NCBI RefSeq assembly: GCF_050003625.1
Contig: NC_134398.1
Span: forward strand, 205,207,313-205,271,312
Direction of reading: 5' to 3'
DNA: 64,000 nt
From: Haematobia irritans
Taxonomy: Eukaryota; Arthropoda; Insecta; Diptera; Muscidae
The notes under the pieces were generated by a model, which was not told the origin of the DNA, searched no databases, and was given only the letters and a program-made list of their open reading frames with translations. The translations under genes were made by a program, and so were the position numbers. How positions within the stretch are numbered: position 1 is the first letter of the stretch; every line of letters begins with the position of its first letter. Shown one piece after another: positions 44,243 through 56,720 of this stretch.

Positions 44243-44350
44243 TTTGTAACACATCGAAATATTGCTCTAAGACCCCATAAAGTATATATATTCTGGGTCG
44301 TGGTGAAATTCTGAGTCGATCTAAGCATGTCCGTCCGACCGTCTGTTGAA
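44243..44350 (+). repeat. Family A head fragment
   Basis: It runs from GTAACACATCGAAATATTGC through AAAGTATATATATTCTGGGT to a two-unit GTCC microsatellite. It lacks the hairpin and all units. Confidence 0.6.
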
Positions 44351-44460
44351 TAAATTGTTAAATAGTTTACTTGGCTAAAACCAGACCATTCGTTCGTTTA
44401 CACCATCTATATAATTAAACCCAATATTCGACCAAAAAAGCCTAAAATTCAAATATATTT

Positions 44461-46478
44461 TTTATACCCTGCGCCACACTGTGGAACAGGGTATTATAAG
44501 TTAGTGCATATGTTTGTAACACCCAGAAGGAGACGAGACAGGGTGGGTCCCTGAGTCGATATAACCATGTCCGTCTGACCGTCTGTCCGTCTGTCTGTGA
44601 ACACATTTCTGTGATCAATGTCTAGGTCGCAATTTAAGTCCAATCGCCTTCAAATTTGGCACATGTTTCTAATTTGGGTCAGAATAGTACCCTATTGATT
44701 TTGGAAGAAATCGGTTCTGATTTAGATATAGCTCCCATATATATCTTTCGCCCGATATGCACTAATATGGACCCAGCAACCATAGTTTTATACCGATTTA
44801 CTTGAAATTTTGTACAAACATAACACTTAGTCGTATAGTCAAGTGTGTAAAATTTGAAATCGGTTCAGATTTAGATATAGCTCCCATATATATCTTTCGC
44901 TCGATATGGACTTATATGGCCCCAGAATCCACATTTTTGGCCGAGTTTGGTTGAAATTTTGCACTAGAAGTACAATTAGTAGTATAGTCAAGAGTTAAAA
45001 ATTTTATTGAAATCGGTTGAAATTTAGATATAGCTCCCATATATATCTCTCGCCCGATATGGACTAATGTGGTCCTAAAAGCCAGAGTTTTGGCCCAATT
45101 TGGTGGAAATTTTGCACAGGGGGTAGATTTAGCACTGTAGCTATGGTTGAAATCGATTCAGATTTAGATATAGCTCCCATATATATCTTTCGTCCGATAT
45201 GCTCTTATATGGACCCAGAAGCCTGAGTTTTATCCCGATTAGCTTGAAATTTTGCGCAAGGAGTACTATTGGTAGTATAGTCATGTGTGCCAAATTTGAT
45301 TGAAATCGGTTCAGATTTAGATATAGCTTCCATATATATTTTTCGCCCGATATGGACTTATATGGCCCCAGAATCCAGAGTTTTGGCCCAATTTGGTTGA
45401 AATTTTGCACTAGGAGTACAATTAGTAATATAGTCATGTGTGCCAAATTTGATTGAAATCGGTTCAGATTTAGATATAGCTCCCATGTATATGTTTTTCT
45501 GATTTCGACAAAAAATGGTCAAAATACCAACATTTTCCTTGTAAAATCGCCACTGCTTAGTCGAAAAGTTGTAAAAATGACTCTAATTTTATTTCATGTT
45601 AGCCTGATAAAGAAGCAGGCAATTGACGTCCAAATGCATTATATCTAATTATACAATTATTTTTCGAGCTTTATGGACAGATATAGATTAAGGAACATGG
45701 TTAATAGAGCCATTGAAAAGAAAATGCCAGATACCAATCTATACACGCCTGGACTGTACATGTTTCGGTTCGGGCGAATGAACCTTTCCACAGCCTTTTG
45801 TATAGATCTGGCTGGGAGAGATAACTCAATTTTGGGCCCTTTATGCTAACTCCTTATGGAGAAAACATTTGGGAAATTTCCTCTTACAAATTGAATCATC
45901 TTTTCTCCCACTGTACATCATCTTTTCATTTAACTTACAAGTCCCTTAATCTTATTTTTATTTCGTTTTGTTACATAGTAATGCAACAACACGAAATTTA
46001 TTTTTAGAAAGCTAATTTGTTAGAATTCACCTAAGTGGTGAACAGTCGAACAATGCTTATTGTTTCTACAGTCAACTACAACATATGACAATTAACAGAA
46101 ACTGGTTTCCAGGATACAACAACAAACTAAACTAAACTAATTCATATATATCGAGCGATAAATCATAAATAAACTTTTTCGAAGTTTCCTTAAAATTGCT
46201 TCAGATTTAAACGTTTCCCATATTTTTTTACTAACATTGTGTTCCACTCTAGTGCATTAGCCGACTTAAATTTTGAGTCTATAGATTTTGTAGAAGTCTA
46301 TCAAATTCTTCCAGATCGAGTGATATTTAAATGTATGTATTTGGGACAAACCTTTATATATAGCACCCAACACATTTGACGGATGTGATATGGTGTCGAA
46401 AATTTAGATCTACAAAGTGGTGCAGGGTATAATATAGTCGGCCCCGCCCGACTTTAGACTTTCATTACTTGTTTTTAA
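44461..46478 (+). mobile_element. Family C hairpin element, full length with an insertion
   Basis: The hairpin head has TATACCCTGCGCCACACTG and its inverse. A GTCTGTCCGTCTGTC microsatellite (44580-44597) and five to six ~153-bp units marked by TTTAGATATAGCTCCCATAT follow. The tail contains GTCGGCCCCGCCCGACTTTA and ends ACTTGTTTT at 46475. An unrelated insertion occupies about 45595-46138. Confidence 0.7.
45595..46138 (+). mobile_element. Unclassified insertion in family C, possibly a retroelement 3' fragment
   Basis: Comparison with the family C copy at 15903-16756 shows continuous sequence on both sides, so ~545 bp has been inserted. It ends in ACAACAACAAACTAAACTAA, a simple-repeat tail like that of a non-LTR element. 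No coding region is visible. Confidence 0.45.
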
Positions 46479-47185
46479 ATATTTTAGTCAAATTTTATTT
46501 TTGTATTCGAAGCTTGATATCATAGACTGTTAGAAACTTAAATTAGAATAAAAATCGGAACACATATTTTTTGTAGCTTCCAAAGCACTCTTTAACGTCT
46601 TCTGAAAATTTCAAGTAAATCATATAACTTTAAAATATAGTCGGGAAAAGTGGAGGTTCGGGGAGGAGGACCTAAATATCGAACAATAAAGTATCTTATC
46701 TTTGTCTAGACGCTAAATTTTCTTGCAAATTTCAAGCTTATCGGAGAACTAATTTTCAAAAAGTTCCCCTTCCCGACGAAATAACAACAAATAAGTACCA
46801 AATATCAAAAAATAAACACCTAATATCGAAAAATAAAGTCTAGACACCATTTGCAGGGAAGATTGATGTTCCCTGCAAATGTCAAGCAAATCGGTAAACG
46901 GATTTTCAAAAATTCGGGCCAGGAGGAGGTCCCCCTGCCCGACCAAAAATATCAACATACAAGTACCATATCTTTGTCTAGAGGCCTCCCCAACTTTCTC
47001 TGAAAATTTACAGCAAATCGGAGATCCAATTTTCAAAATTATCAAAAAATAACTATTCTATTTTCACCATAGCATTATTAGCTTTTACGGTCTCCGAAAA
47101 TTGCAAGTAGATTTGTTCAGACTCACCCGAAACATACCAACAGAAAAACAAACATAACTCAGATTTATATAAATATAGATTTCTT
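46479..47185 (+). mobile_element. Family E fragment (CTAGC-type repeat), tail included
   Basis: It has irregular tandem blocks with AATATCGAAAAATAA, GTCTAGA, AATTTCAAGCAAATCGG and GGAGGTCCCCCTGCCCGACC motifs. The tail CAGAAAAACAAACATAACTC, then TTTATATAAATATAGAT, matches the full copy at 59924-61919. Confidence 0.55.
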
Positions 47186-48055
47186 TTTCTCTACGTCTAA
47201 TCACTGTACAACTTTCGATTCTGCTGATGGCAACTGCCATTTTAACGACTTCTGCATTTGATGCATTCTGACATAGTTTATATTTTTTATGTTCCCATAA
47301 TGTCAAAAACTTGCAACAGTAATTAGCAACAAAATGAAAAGACGATGCAAAAGGAAACAAAAATGAGGTCGAAATTTCTCCATAAAATTAAGTTTTTATG
47401 TTGATAAAAACTTAAGGGCAACACTGTAGAGGATGCGATCTCATAGCCAGTGCCAGAGAGTAGCAGCCACATTCAGCCAAATCCAACTTTATTGCACGCA
47501 ACACAAATAAAAACGAAATGTGTTTATGCTGCTTTAACTGACGCTGTTGATGCTGCTGCTGCTGCAGCTCATACCAAGAGGGGCGAAAATGATCTGAATA
47601 CGAGAAATTTGTTGTAAATTAATGTGAAAAATGCTGTGAAATTTTGAAACTTTTGTCTCGCACGTACTAATAAATTTGCTTGGAAATTTGCACCCCAATA
47701 CTCGGAAAAGTTGTTAAGCCAAGGACGTGCCTCATTGCTTCGAGAACAATTGAATGGTATACGTCGGGATGGCGAGGGGGGCTAAGAGCGAACGAAAGAG
47801 ATTATTTTACAATAAAGCAACATGTTTTATCACCGAACATTGTTTATGGAATTATTTATGTTAAGATAGTCAGTTATGCGTGCTGAATTAAGTTTGTGAA
47901 TATTCTGATGCAATGTTATTAACGTTGTTATCGAGGTAATGAAGGGCTTGTGTGAAAATGCCATGAAATGGGGAAATTTTGAATTTATACAAAGACTTAC
48001 CATGACCAAAAAAATGTGTGTATATAAACGTTCCAAAATGTGTGTTATAAACTAG
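47186..48055. other. No gene seen; CTG microsatellite
   Basis: The sequence is unique-looking. A short GCTGCTGCTGCTGCAGC run lies near 47550-47570. Small frames on both strands have no recognisable domain. Confidence 0.4.
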
Positions 48056-48475
48056 AGGTGTGCACATGAGTAATATTTTACTCACGCTCACGCACTCTCA
48101 CGACGGAGAAATCTTACTCACGCACACTCACGAACTATATTTTTTGGTAGGACTCACGAAAAGAAAATTTGTACTCACGCACACTCACGCACGAAAATCT
48201 TTAAAATGTCGTGACTCACGAAAAATGTTGTGACTCACAAAAAATCTCGTGACTCACGAATAATTTTATGAGTAATTTACCTATAGAATCTGACTGAAAA
48301 CATGAGAACGATTAAAATCGAGAGCGTTATAAATCTCTTAACACCTAGGATGTCACTAAAATTATAAATGAATTCAACTCCTAAGCATTTTATGTTCATA
48401 AGCGAGATTATTTTTGTGAGCGTGGTTTTCCGAAATTCGTTACTCACGCCCCTTTTAGTTAAAGCCTCATATAAC
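48056..48475. repeat. CTCACG-rich irregular repeat
   Basis: I count about eleven perfect CTCACG hexamers in ~400 bp, often as ACTCACGCACACTCACG, plus degenerate copies (GACTCACAAAA). Spacing is irregular, so it is not a simple microsatellite. It has no coding potential. Confidence 0.65.
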
Positions 48476-48748
48476 TAAACTAAACCTCATATTTTGCTTC
48501 TGAAGCCTTTAGAGGAGAAAATTTCGTCCTATCAGGTTGAAAATTGGTACGCAGTGTTACTGTAGGACCTCTAACACTCATTCAAAAATTGGTCAATATC
48601 GGTTCATAATTTTATATAACCCCCATATAAACCGATTCACATATTTGAACTCCGCAGATACCTAATTTATACGATCCGGCAACGTGAGGTCTATATATGG
48701 TATTTAACCAACAAATGCAAAATTTATCCGTGTTGGTCAATAATTATA
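48476..48748 (+). repeat. Family A-like units
   Basis: The motifs TATAACCCCCATATAAACCG, GGTCAATATCGGTTCATAAT and GAAAATTTCGTCC mark one to two diverged units. M1 is inserted into TATATA at the right edge. Confidence 0.5.
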
Positions 48749-49317
48749 TACCCAGCAAAAAAATTCGGAAGTTCTTCTCAAGGCACAACTTAAAAGAACT
48801 TCCAAAAATGCCCTCCCAAAGATGTACTTTATTTTAACTGTACAGGAAGTTAATTTTATCCAATTTTTCATAACTAGCTTTTTTCATATTTTTAATGGAA
48901 ATTTATTTTTTTGTTTCAAATAGGTTAAAAACAGATTAAGAATTAATAAAATGGTACAAATTATTTAAATTTAGCAGACAAAAATGGTAAATCTTATCTA
49001 GAAAAATTGCGAATTTTTGAAAATATTTGATGACAAACGTTCCATACAAGCGTTATAAAGCATTAAAAAATCATAAAATATTTTAAAGATTATTTATTTG
49101 TCAAAATATCACAAAAATTCTTAATTCACATCCAAAACACTGAATTCACCTCACACCTTAAAAAGTGATGCAAATTCAGTTCAGCGGCTGGGGAAATGGT
49201 GGATATCCGTCCTATGACAAACCTATGTTAAATTCATCGCTTCTATGTTAATTTGGCACCGCTTTCGGATCCAAAAAGAACATTTGCACTACTTTTTTGG
49301 CGACGCTTTTTTTGCTG
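48749..49317 (+). mobile_element. MITE M1, near-complete copy
   Basis: It starts TACCCAGCAAAAAAATTC and ends GGCGACGC followed by T7 and GCTG. The last TIR bases (GGTA) are missing, perhaps through a small deletion. Confidence 0.7.
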
Positions 49318-49477
49318 CTGTTAACATAGAGGAGCAAATTTCATCCGATGAAGTTGAAATTTGGTGAATGGTGTTTCTATGTGGCCTCCAAAACCATGCA
49401 AAAACTGGTTCACATTAATCCATGATTATATATAAACCACATATAAATCGATCCCCAGATTTGGCTTACGGAACACG

Positions 49478-50285
49478 GTTACCACTCGTGCAAAAAAAAA
49501 TATCAAAATTTGAAGCAATTTTTACCAGAAATCTACAAACCAAAAAATGTTGGTTTTAATCAAATTTAAAAAAAAAAAAAACTTCAAGTGATTGATCGAT
49601 CCCATTAACGAAACAATTTTGGGTGTTTAAATATTTCTTGAGTTGTAAATGCTGCACCAATTAGGGAAAGTTTCTATTTCTTCAAAACGTGAGCTTGTAG
49701 AAGATTTTATTTGCATCAATACAAAAAATTTCTCAAAATTTTATTTCTATCAAAAATTTTCTCAATCTTTTAATTTTGTAGAAAATTTTATTTCGAAAGG
49801 AAACTTCCTCAAAATTTTGTTTCTATAGAAAATGTTTTAAACATTTTATTTCTATAGGAATTTATTCTCAAAATTTTATTCCTAAAGAAAATTTTCTCAA
49901 AATTGTATTCCCATAGAAAATGTTCTCAAAACTTTATTTCTATAGAAAATATACTCAAAATTTTATTTTTATAGAAAAATTTATCAAAATTTTATTTTTA
50001 CAGAAGACTTTCTCAAAATTTTATTTCTATAGAAAATTTTCTCAAAATTTTATTGCCATAGAAAATTTTCTCAACATTTTATTCTATATAAAATTTTCTC
50101 AAAATTTTATTTCTATAGGAATTTATTCTCAACATTTTATTACTGAAGAAAATTTTCTCAAAATTGTATTCTTAAACAAAATTTTTTCAAAATTTTATTC
50201 CCATAGCAAATTTTCTCAAAATTTTATTTCTATAGAAAATGTTCTCAAAATTTCAATTCTATAGAAAAAATTCTCAAAATTGTAT
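49478..50285 (-). repeat. m29 array in reverse orientation with hAT-like left boundary
   Basis: The boundary ACACGGTTACCACTCGTGC (49477-49495) precedes m29 units that read AAAATTTTATTTCTATAG on the plus strand. The array runs to about 50285 with divergence. Open frames inside (such as 49920-50264) are repeat artefacts. Confidence 0.7.
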
Positions 50286-50560
50286 ACACAAAAAAAAAAT
50301 CTCTGAAAATTTAATTGCGTTGTAAAAAATATTCAATTAAAAATTTAATTGATTCAACAAATTGTTTAATTGAAACAAACACAATCACACAAATTAATTG
50401 TATCAATTAATTTTTTAATTGGATCAATTAATTTTTTAATTGGCTGTCAACTAATTTTTTAATTGATACTATCATTTCTGGGATTGAAGACATTTCAATT
50501 AAAAAATTAATTGGATCAATTAATTTCGTGATTGAATCAGAAAAAATTTTTTGTATGTAT
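50286..50560. mobile_element. AATTAATT-rich MITE, copy 1
   Basis: It starts ACACAAAAAAAAAATC and ends AAAAATTTTTTGTATGT, so the ends are roughly inverted. The interior is full of AATTAATT/CAATTAATTTTTTAATTG palindromic blocks. Related copies lie at 52299-52572, 52999-53275 and 56449-56720. Confidence 0.6.
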
Positions 50561-50803
50561 CTATAAGAAATTTTCACAAAATGGTTTATCTATAGAATTT
50601 TTTTTAAGATTTTATTCCTAAACAAAATTTTTTCAAAATTTAATTTCACAATAAAACTTCATCAAAATTGTATTTTTATGGAAAAGTTTTCCAAATTTTA
50701 TTTTTCTAGAAAATTTTTCTAGAAAATTTTTCTAGAAAATTTTATTTTTATAGAAATATTTGTTAATATGTTATTTCTATAGAAAAATTTTCTCAAAAGT
50801 CTA

Positions 50804-51137
50804 TTTTTATACCCTCCATCATAGGATGGGGGTATATTAACTTTGTCATTCCGTTTGTAACACATCGAAATATTGCTCTAAGACCCCATAAAGTATATAT
50901 ATTCTGGGTCGTGGTGAAATTCTGAGTCGATCTAAGCATGTCCGTCCGTCCGTCCGTCCGTCCTTCCGTCCGTCCTTCCGTCTGTTGTAATCACGCTAAC
51001 TTCCGAACGAAACAAGCTATCGACTTGAAACTTGGCACAAGTAGTTGTTATCGATGTAGGTCGGATGGTATTGAAAATGGGCCATATCGGTCCACTTTTA
51101 CGTATAGCCCCCATATAAAGGGACCCTCAGATTTGGT
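50804..51137 (+). mobile_element. Family A head, cut by a LINE fragment
   Basis: The head with TATACCCTCCATCATAGGAT, the microsatellite (50938-50990) and the start of the first unit are nearly identical to 53534-53866. It stops at CTCAGATTTGG where LINE sequence begins. Confidence 0.7.
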
Positions 51138-51884
51138 ATATAAAAAGTATAATTACATATATAAGGTATAAAATAGATTAATTAATAATATGACAAAAAA
51201 TGAAATATGACAATTATAATTAATAATATGATAAAAAAAATATAAAGAAAATGAAATATGACAAAACATTTTTAGTTCCCATTATGATTGAAAAAAGACA
51301 AAATAAGAAAATATTATTTACTCAACCAAGCACAACAAAGCAGCACTACTAACTAGAGTTTGGATAAGCTTCATGCAGGTGATCCAAGATGATCGAGTAA
51401 TCTTTTACGATATGTCGAATCAGAAATCGAGAAGTCCTTTAAATTAGTAGGGAGACAGTTATAAGATCTGGCGATTCTAGCCTGAAATGACTTGTCCATA
51501 TGACCTCTGGCAAGAGGTACAACAATCTGATTTCGCCGCGATCGGCCAAATGAAAATAAGTCCACGAGAAATCGAGGTGACTGAGCACTGAAAATTTTGT
51601 GGAAAAGAACAAGTGATCTGAAGTCAATAAAACTCGAAAATGGGCACCCCAGGAAATCCTGGACATGAGGAGATATGTGGTCATATCGACGCAATGAATG
51701 TAGATAACGGACTATTCTATGAATTGCTAGTTTAACTTTCCTTATGTTACCAGCATTTGTGCCACAAAAAACCTCAATGCCGTATAGAATATTGGGCATT
51801 GCCAAAGCATGTACAAGTCTCTTTTTGAATGAAAAAGGCAGCATCAAATCAGAGTTGTACAATTGGCGTAGAGTCAAATTCAAA
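51138..51884 (-). pseudogene. LINE 3' fragment, C-terminus of reverse transcriptase ORF
   Basis: A minus-strand frame of 170 residues (51371-51883) resembles the region after the RT active site in Jockey/CR1-group LINEs: LALAMPNILYGIEVF, HISPHVQDFLGC, and an ARIARSYNCLPTNLKDFS block close to the C-terminus. The catalytic YxDD part is absent, so the element is strongly 5'-truncated. The 3' UTR lies at about 51138-51370 and is AT-rich. It is a different LINE from that at 31512-32965. Confidence 0.65.
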
Positions 51885-53566
51885 TTTATCTATAGAATTT
51901 TTTTTAAGATTTTATTCCTAAACAAAATTTTTTCAAAATTTAATTTCACAATAAAACTTCATCAAAATTGTATTTTTATGGAAAAGTTTTCCAAATTTTA
52001 TTTTTCTAGAAAATTTTTCTAGAAAATTTTTCTAGATAATTTTTCTAGAAAATTTTTCTAGAAAATTTTATTTTTATAGAAATATTTGTTAATATGTTAT
52101 TTCTATAGAAAAATTTTCTCAAAAGTCTATTTTTATACCCTCCATCATAGGATGGGGGTATATTAACTTCTCAAAATTGTATTCTTAAACAAAATTTTTT
52201 CAAAATTTTATTCCCATAGCAAATTTTCTCAAAATTTTATTTCTATAGAAAATGTTCTCAAAATTTCAATTCTATAGAAAAAATTCTCAAAATTGTATAC
52301 ACAAAAAAAAAATCTCTGAAAATTTAATTGCGTTGTAAAAAATATTCAATTAAAAATTTAATTGATTCAACAAATTGTTTAATTGAAACAAACACAATCA
52401 CACAAATTAATTGTATCAATTAATTTTTTAATTGGATCAATTAATTTTTTAATTGGCTGTCAACTAATTTTTTAATTGATACTATCATTTCTGGGATTGA
52501 AGACATTTCACTTAAAAAATTAATTGGATCAATTAATTTCGTGATTGAATCAGAAAAAATTTTTTGTATGTATCTATAAGAAATTTTCACAAAATGGTTT
52601 ATCTATAGAATTTTTTTTAAGATTTTATTCCTAAACAAAATTTTTTCAAAATTTAATTTCACAATAAAACTTCATCAAAATTGTATTTTTATGGAAAAGT
52701 TTTCCAAATTTTATTTTTCTAGAAAATTTTTCTAGAAAATTTTTCTAGAAAATTTTTCTAGAAAATTTTATTTTTATAGAAATATTTGTTAATATGTTAT
52801 TTCTATAGAAAAATTTTCTCAAAAGTCTATTTATATACCCTCCATCATAGGATGGGGGTATATAAACTTCTCAAAATTGTATTCTTAAACAAAATTTTTT
52901 CAAAATTTTATTCCCATAGCAAATTTTCTCAAAATTTTATTTCTATAGAAAATGTTCTCAAAATTTCAATTCTATAGAAAAAATTCTCAAAATTGTATAC
53001 ACAAAAAAAAAAAATCTCTGAAAATTTAATTGCGTTGTAAAAAATATTCAATTAAAAATTTAATTGATTCAACAAATTGTTTAATTGAAACAAACACAAT
53101 CACACAAATTAATTGTATCAATTAATTTTTTAATTGGATCAATTAATTTTTTAATTGGCTGTCAACTAATTTTTTAATTGATACTATCATTTCTGGGATT
53201 GAAGACATTTCAATTAAAAAATTAATTGGATCAATTAATTTCGTGATTGAATCAGAAAAAATTTTTTGTATGTATCTATAAGAAATTTTCACAAAATGGT
53301 TTATCTATAGAATTTTTTTTAAGATTTTATTCCTAAACAAAATTTTTTCAAAATTTAATTTCACAATAAAACTTCATCAAAATTGTATTTTTATGGAAAA
53401 GTTTTCCAAATTTTATTTTTCTAGAAAATTTTTCTAGAAAATTTTTCTAGAAAATTTTTCTAGAAAATTTTATTTTTATAGAAATATTTGTTAATATGTT
53501 ATTTCTATAGAAAAATTTTCTCAAAAGTCTATTTTTATACCCTCCATCATAGGATGGGGGTATATT
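51885..53566. repeat. Tandemly amplified ~700-bp block (partial, full, full)
   Basis: A block from CTCAAAATTGTATTCTTAAA to the start of the family A head recurs with a 700-bp period: 52170-52869 and 52870-53566. A partial copy lies at 51885-52169 and an earlier copy at 50157-50843. Each contains an AATTAATT MITE and an m29-like segment, plus a (AATTTTTCTAGAA)n stretch that has 3, 5, 4 and 4 TCTAGA units in the four copies. The copies are otherwise nearly identical. Confidence 0.8.
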
Positions 53567-55567
53567 AACTTTGTCATTCCGTTTGTAACACATCGAAATA
53601 TTGCTCTAAGACCCCATAAAGTATATATATTCTGGGTCGTGGTGAAATTCTGAGTCGATCTAAGCATGTCCGTCCGTCCGTCCGTCCGTCCTTCCGTCCG
53701 TCCTTCCGTCTGTTGTAATCACGCTAACTTCCGAACGAAAAAAGCTATCGACTTGAAACTTGGCACAAGTAGTTGTTATCGATGTAGGTCGGATGGTATT
53801 GAAAATGGGCCATATCGGTCCACTTTTACGTATAGCCCCCATATAAAGGGACCCTCAGATTTGGCTTGTGGAGCTTCTAACAGAAGCATATTTCATCCGA
53901 TCCGGCTGAAATTTGGTATATGGTGTTGGTATATGGTCTCTAACAACATGCAAAATTGGTTCACATCGGTCCATAATTATATATAGCCCCCATATAAACC
54001 GATCCCCAGATTTGGCTTGCGGAGCCTCAAAGAGAAGAAAATTTCATCCGATCCGGCTGAAATTTGGTACATGATGTTGGTATATGGTCTCTAACAACCA
54101 TGCAAAAATTGGTCCATATCGGTCCATAATTATATATAGCCCCCATATAAACCGATCCCCAGATTTGGCTTGTGGAGCCTCTAAGAGAAGCATATTTCAT
54201 TCGATCTGGCTGAAATTTGGTACATGGTGTTGGTATATGGTCTCTAACAATCATGCAAAAATTGGTCCACATCGGTTCATAATTATATAGCCTCCATATA
54301 AACCGATCCCCAGATTTGGCTTGCGGAGCCTCAAAGAGAAGCAAATTTTATCCGATCCGGCTGAAATTTGGTACATGGTTTTGGTATATGGTCTCTAACA
54401 GCCGTGCAAAAATTGGTCCACATCGGTCCATAATTATATATAGCGCCCATATAAACCGATCCCCATATTTGGGTTGCGGAGCCTCAAAGAGAAGCAAATT
54501 TCATCCGATCCGCCTGAAATTTGGTACATGATATTGGTATATGGTTTCTAACAACCATGCAAAAATTGGTCCACATCGGTTCATAATTATGTATAGCCCC
54601 CATCCAATCCGGTTGTAATTTGGAACATGGTGTTAGTATATGATCTTTAACAACCGTGCCAGAATTGGTCCATATCGGTCCATAATTATATATAGCCCCC
54701 ATATAAAACGTTCTGATTTGACCTCCGGAGCCTCTTGGAGGAGCAAAATTCATCCGATCCGGTTCAAACTAGGAACGTGGTGTTAGTATATGGTCTCTAA
54801 CAACCATACCAAAATTGGTCCAATCACACAAAAATTGGTCCATATCGGTTCATAATCATGGTTGCCACTAGAGCCAAAAATAATCTACCAAAATTTTATT
54901 TCTATAGAAAATTTTGTCAAAATTTTATTTCTAGATAAAATTTTGTTAAATTTTTATTCGGTTCATAATAAAATTTTCATCATTGTCAAAATTTTATTTC
55001 TATAGAAAATTTTGTCAAAATTTTATTTCTATAGAAAATTTTGTTCCAATTTTATTCGGTTCATAATCATGGTTACCACTCTAGCCAAAAATAATCTACC
55101 AAGATTTTATTTCTATAGAAAATTTTGTCAAAAGTTTATTTCTATAGAAAATTTTGTTAAAATTTTATTTCCGTAGAAATTTTTGTCAAAATTTTGTTTC
55201 TATAGCAAATTTTGTCAACATTTTTATTTCTATAGAAAATTTTTTGAAAATTTTATTTCTGTAGAAAATTTTGTTAAAATTTTATTTCTGTAGAAAATTT
55301 TGTCAAAATTTTATGTCTACTTTGTCAAACTGAATTATAACGTATTGAATCGATCTTTTTGATTTAATATATACCACGTATGGACTTACATACAATTTAG
55401 AAGATGGTGTTAGGAGGTTTTAAGATACCTTGCCATCGGCAAGCGTTACCGCAACTTAAGTAATTCGATTCTGGATGGCAGTGTTTAGAAGAAGTTTCTA
55501 CGCAATCCATGATGGAGGGTACATAAGCTTCGGCCTGGCCGAACTTACGGCCGTATATACTTGTTTT
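53534..55567 (+). mobile_element. Family A hairpin element, full length (2.0 kb)
   Basis: The head is followed by an AAAGTATATATATTCTGGGT motif and a GTCC/TTCC microsatellite (53666-53710). Seven units lie at 151-153-bp steps (GCCCCC marks at about 53986, 54139, 54290, 54443 and 54596). An m29 segment (54890-55320) follows. The tail reads GGAGGGTACATAAGCTTCGG, then CGGCCGTATATACTTGTTTT. Confidence 0.75.
54890..55320 (-). repeat. m29 array inside family A, with internal boundary motif
   Basis: The array follows the boundary ATGGTTGCCACTAGAGCC (54856-54875), and a second copy of that boundary lies at 55066-55085. This parallels the position of the array in the family A element at 23662-25745. 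Confidence 0.75.
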
Positions 55568-56448
55568 AGAATTTTTTTTTTTCAAGATTTTATTTCTATA
55601 AACATTTTGCTCAAAAATGTATTTCTATAAAAAATTGCATCAAAATTTAATTTATTTAGAAATCTTTCTCAAATTTTATTTCTATAAAAAATTTCCTCAA
55701 AATTTTATTTCTATAGAAAATTTTCTCAAAATTTTATATCTATAGAAAATTTTTTCAAAATTTTATTTCTATAGAAAATTTTCTCAAAATTTTATTTCTA
55801 TAGAAAATTTTCCCACAATTTTATTATTAAAAATTTTTGGTAGAATTCTACCACTTGTGGCAACCGTGTTGCGAAGCTTTTTGTAGGAGCAAAATTCATC
55901 CGTTCCGGTTGAAATTTGTTGAGTGGTCGGTCATAATCATATATAGTCCAAATATAAACCAATCCACAGATTTGATCTCCTGAGACATTTGAAGATGTAA
56001 ATTTCTGCCGATCCGGTTGCAATTTGACGATACAATTAGCATATTATTCCAGTTAATCAATAGAAAATTTTTTCAAAATGTTATTTCTATAGAAAATTTT
56101 TTCAAAATTTTATTTCTACAGAAAATTTTGTCAAAATTTTATATCTTTAGAAAATTTTCTCAAAAAATTTTTTTTATAGAAAATTTTCCCACAATTTTGT
56201 TCCTAAAATTTTTTTGGTAGAATTCTACCACTTGTGGCAACCGTGTTACGAAGCTTTTTGGAGGAGCAAATTTCATCCGCTCTGGTTTAAAGTTGGTAAG
56301 TGGTCGATCATAATCATATATAGTCCAAATATAAACCAATCCACAGATTTGATCTCCGGAGACACTTGAAGATGTAAATTTCTGCCGATCCGGTTGAAAT
56401 TTGGCCATCCAATTAGCATACCAAAAATTGGATAATATAGTTTCCTAA
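55568..56448. repeat. m29 segments and family A units, duplicated
   Basis: m29 (55570-55830) is followed by the right-type boundary GGTAGAATTCTACCACTTGT and GGCAACCGTG (55846-55870), then one unit. The same order repeats at 56060-56440. The two halves are a diverged duplication of ~380 bp. Confidence 0.65.
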
Positions 56449-56720
56449 TTACACAGAAAAAAATTCACGAAAAATTTTCCAATTAAAATCATAATTGAGT
56501 TTTAATAAATATTCAATTAAAAATTTAATTGATTCAACAAATTTTTTAATTAAAACAAAAATCAATCACAAAAATAAATAGTATCAATTAATTTTTTTTA
56601 TTGGCTTTCAAATAATTTTTAAATTGATACTATTACTTCTGCGACTGAAGACATTTCAATTAAAAATTAATTGGATCAATTAATTTCGTGGTTGAAAACA
56701 AAAATATTTTTGTGTGTATT
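56449..56720. mobile_element. AATTAATT-rich MITE, diverged copy
   Basis: It begins ACACAGAAAAAAATTC and ends AAATATTTTTGTGTGT, giving clear terminal inverted repeats. The interior matches 50286-50560 with many changes, so it is an independent, older insertion. Confidence 0.65.

Noticed and set aside
47545..47575. CTG repeat as coding poly-Gln/Ala
   Set aside because: Only about five units, and no surrounding open frame.
49920..50264. 114-codon ORF in reverse m29
   Set aside because: It is a periodic translation of the minisatellite (KFYFYRKFSQNF-type repeats).
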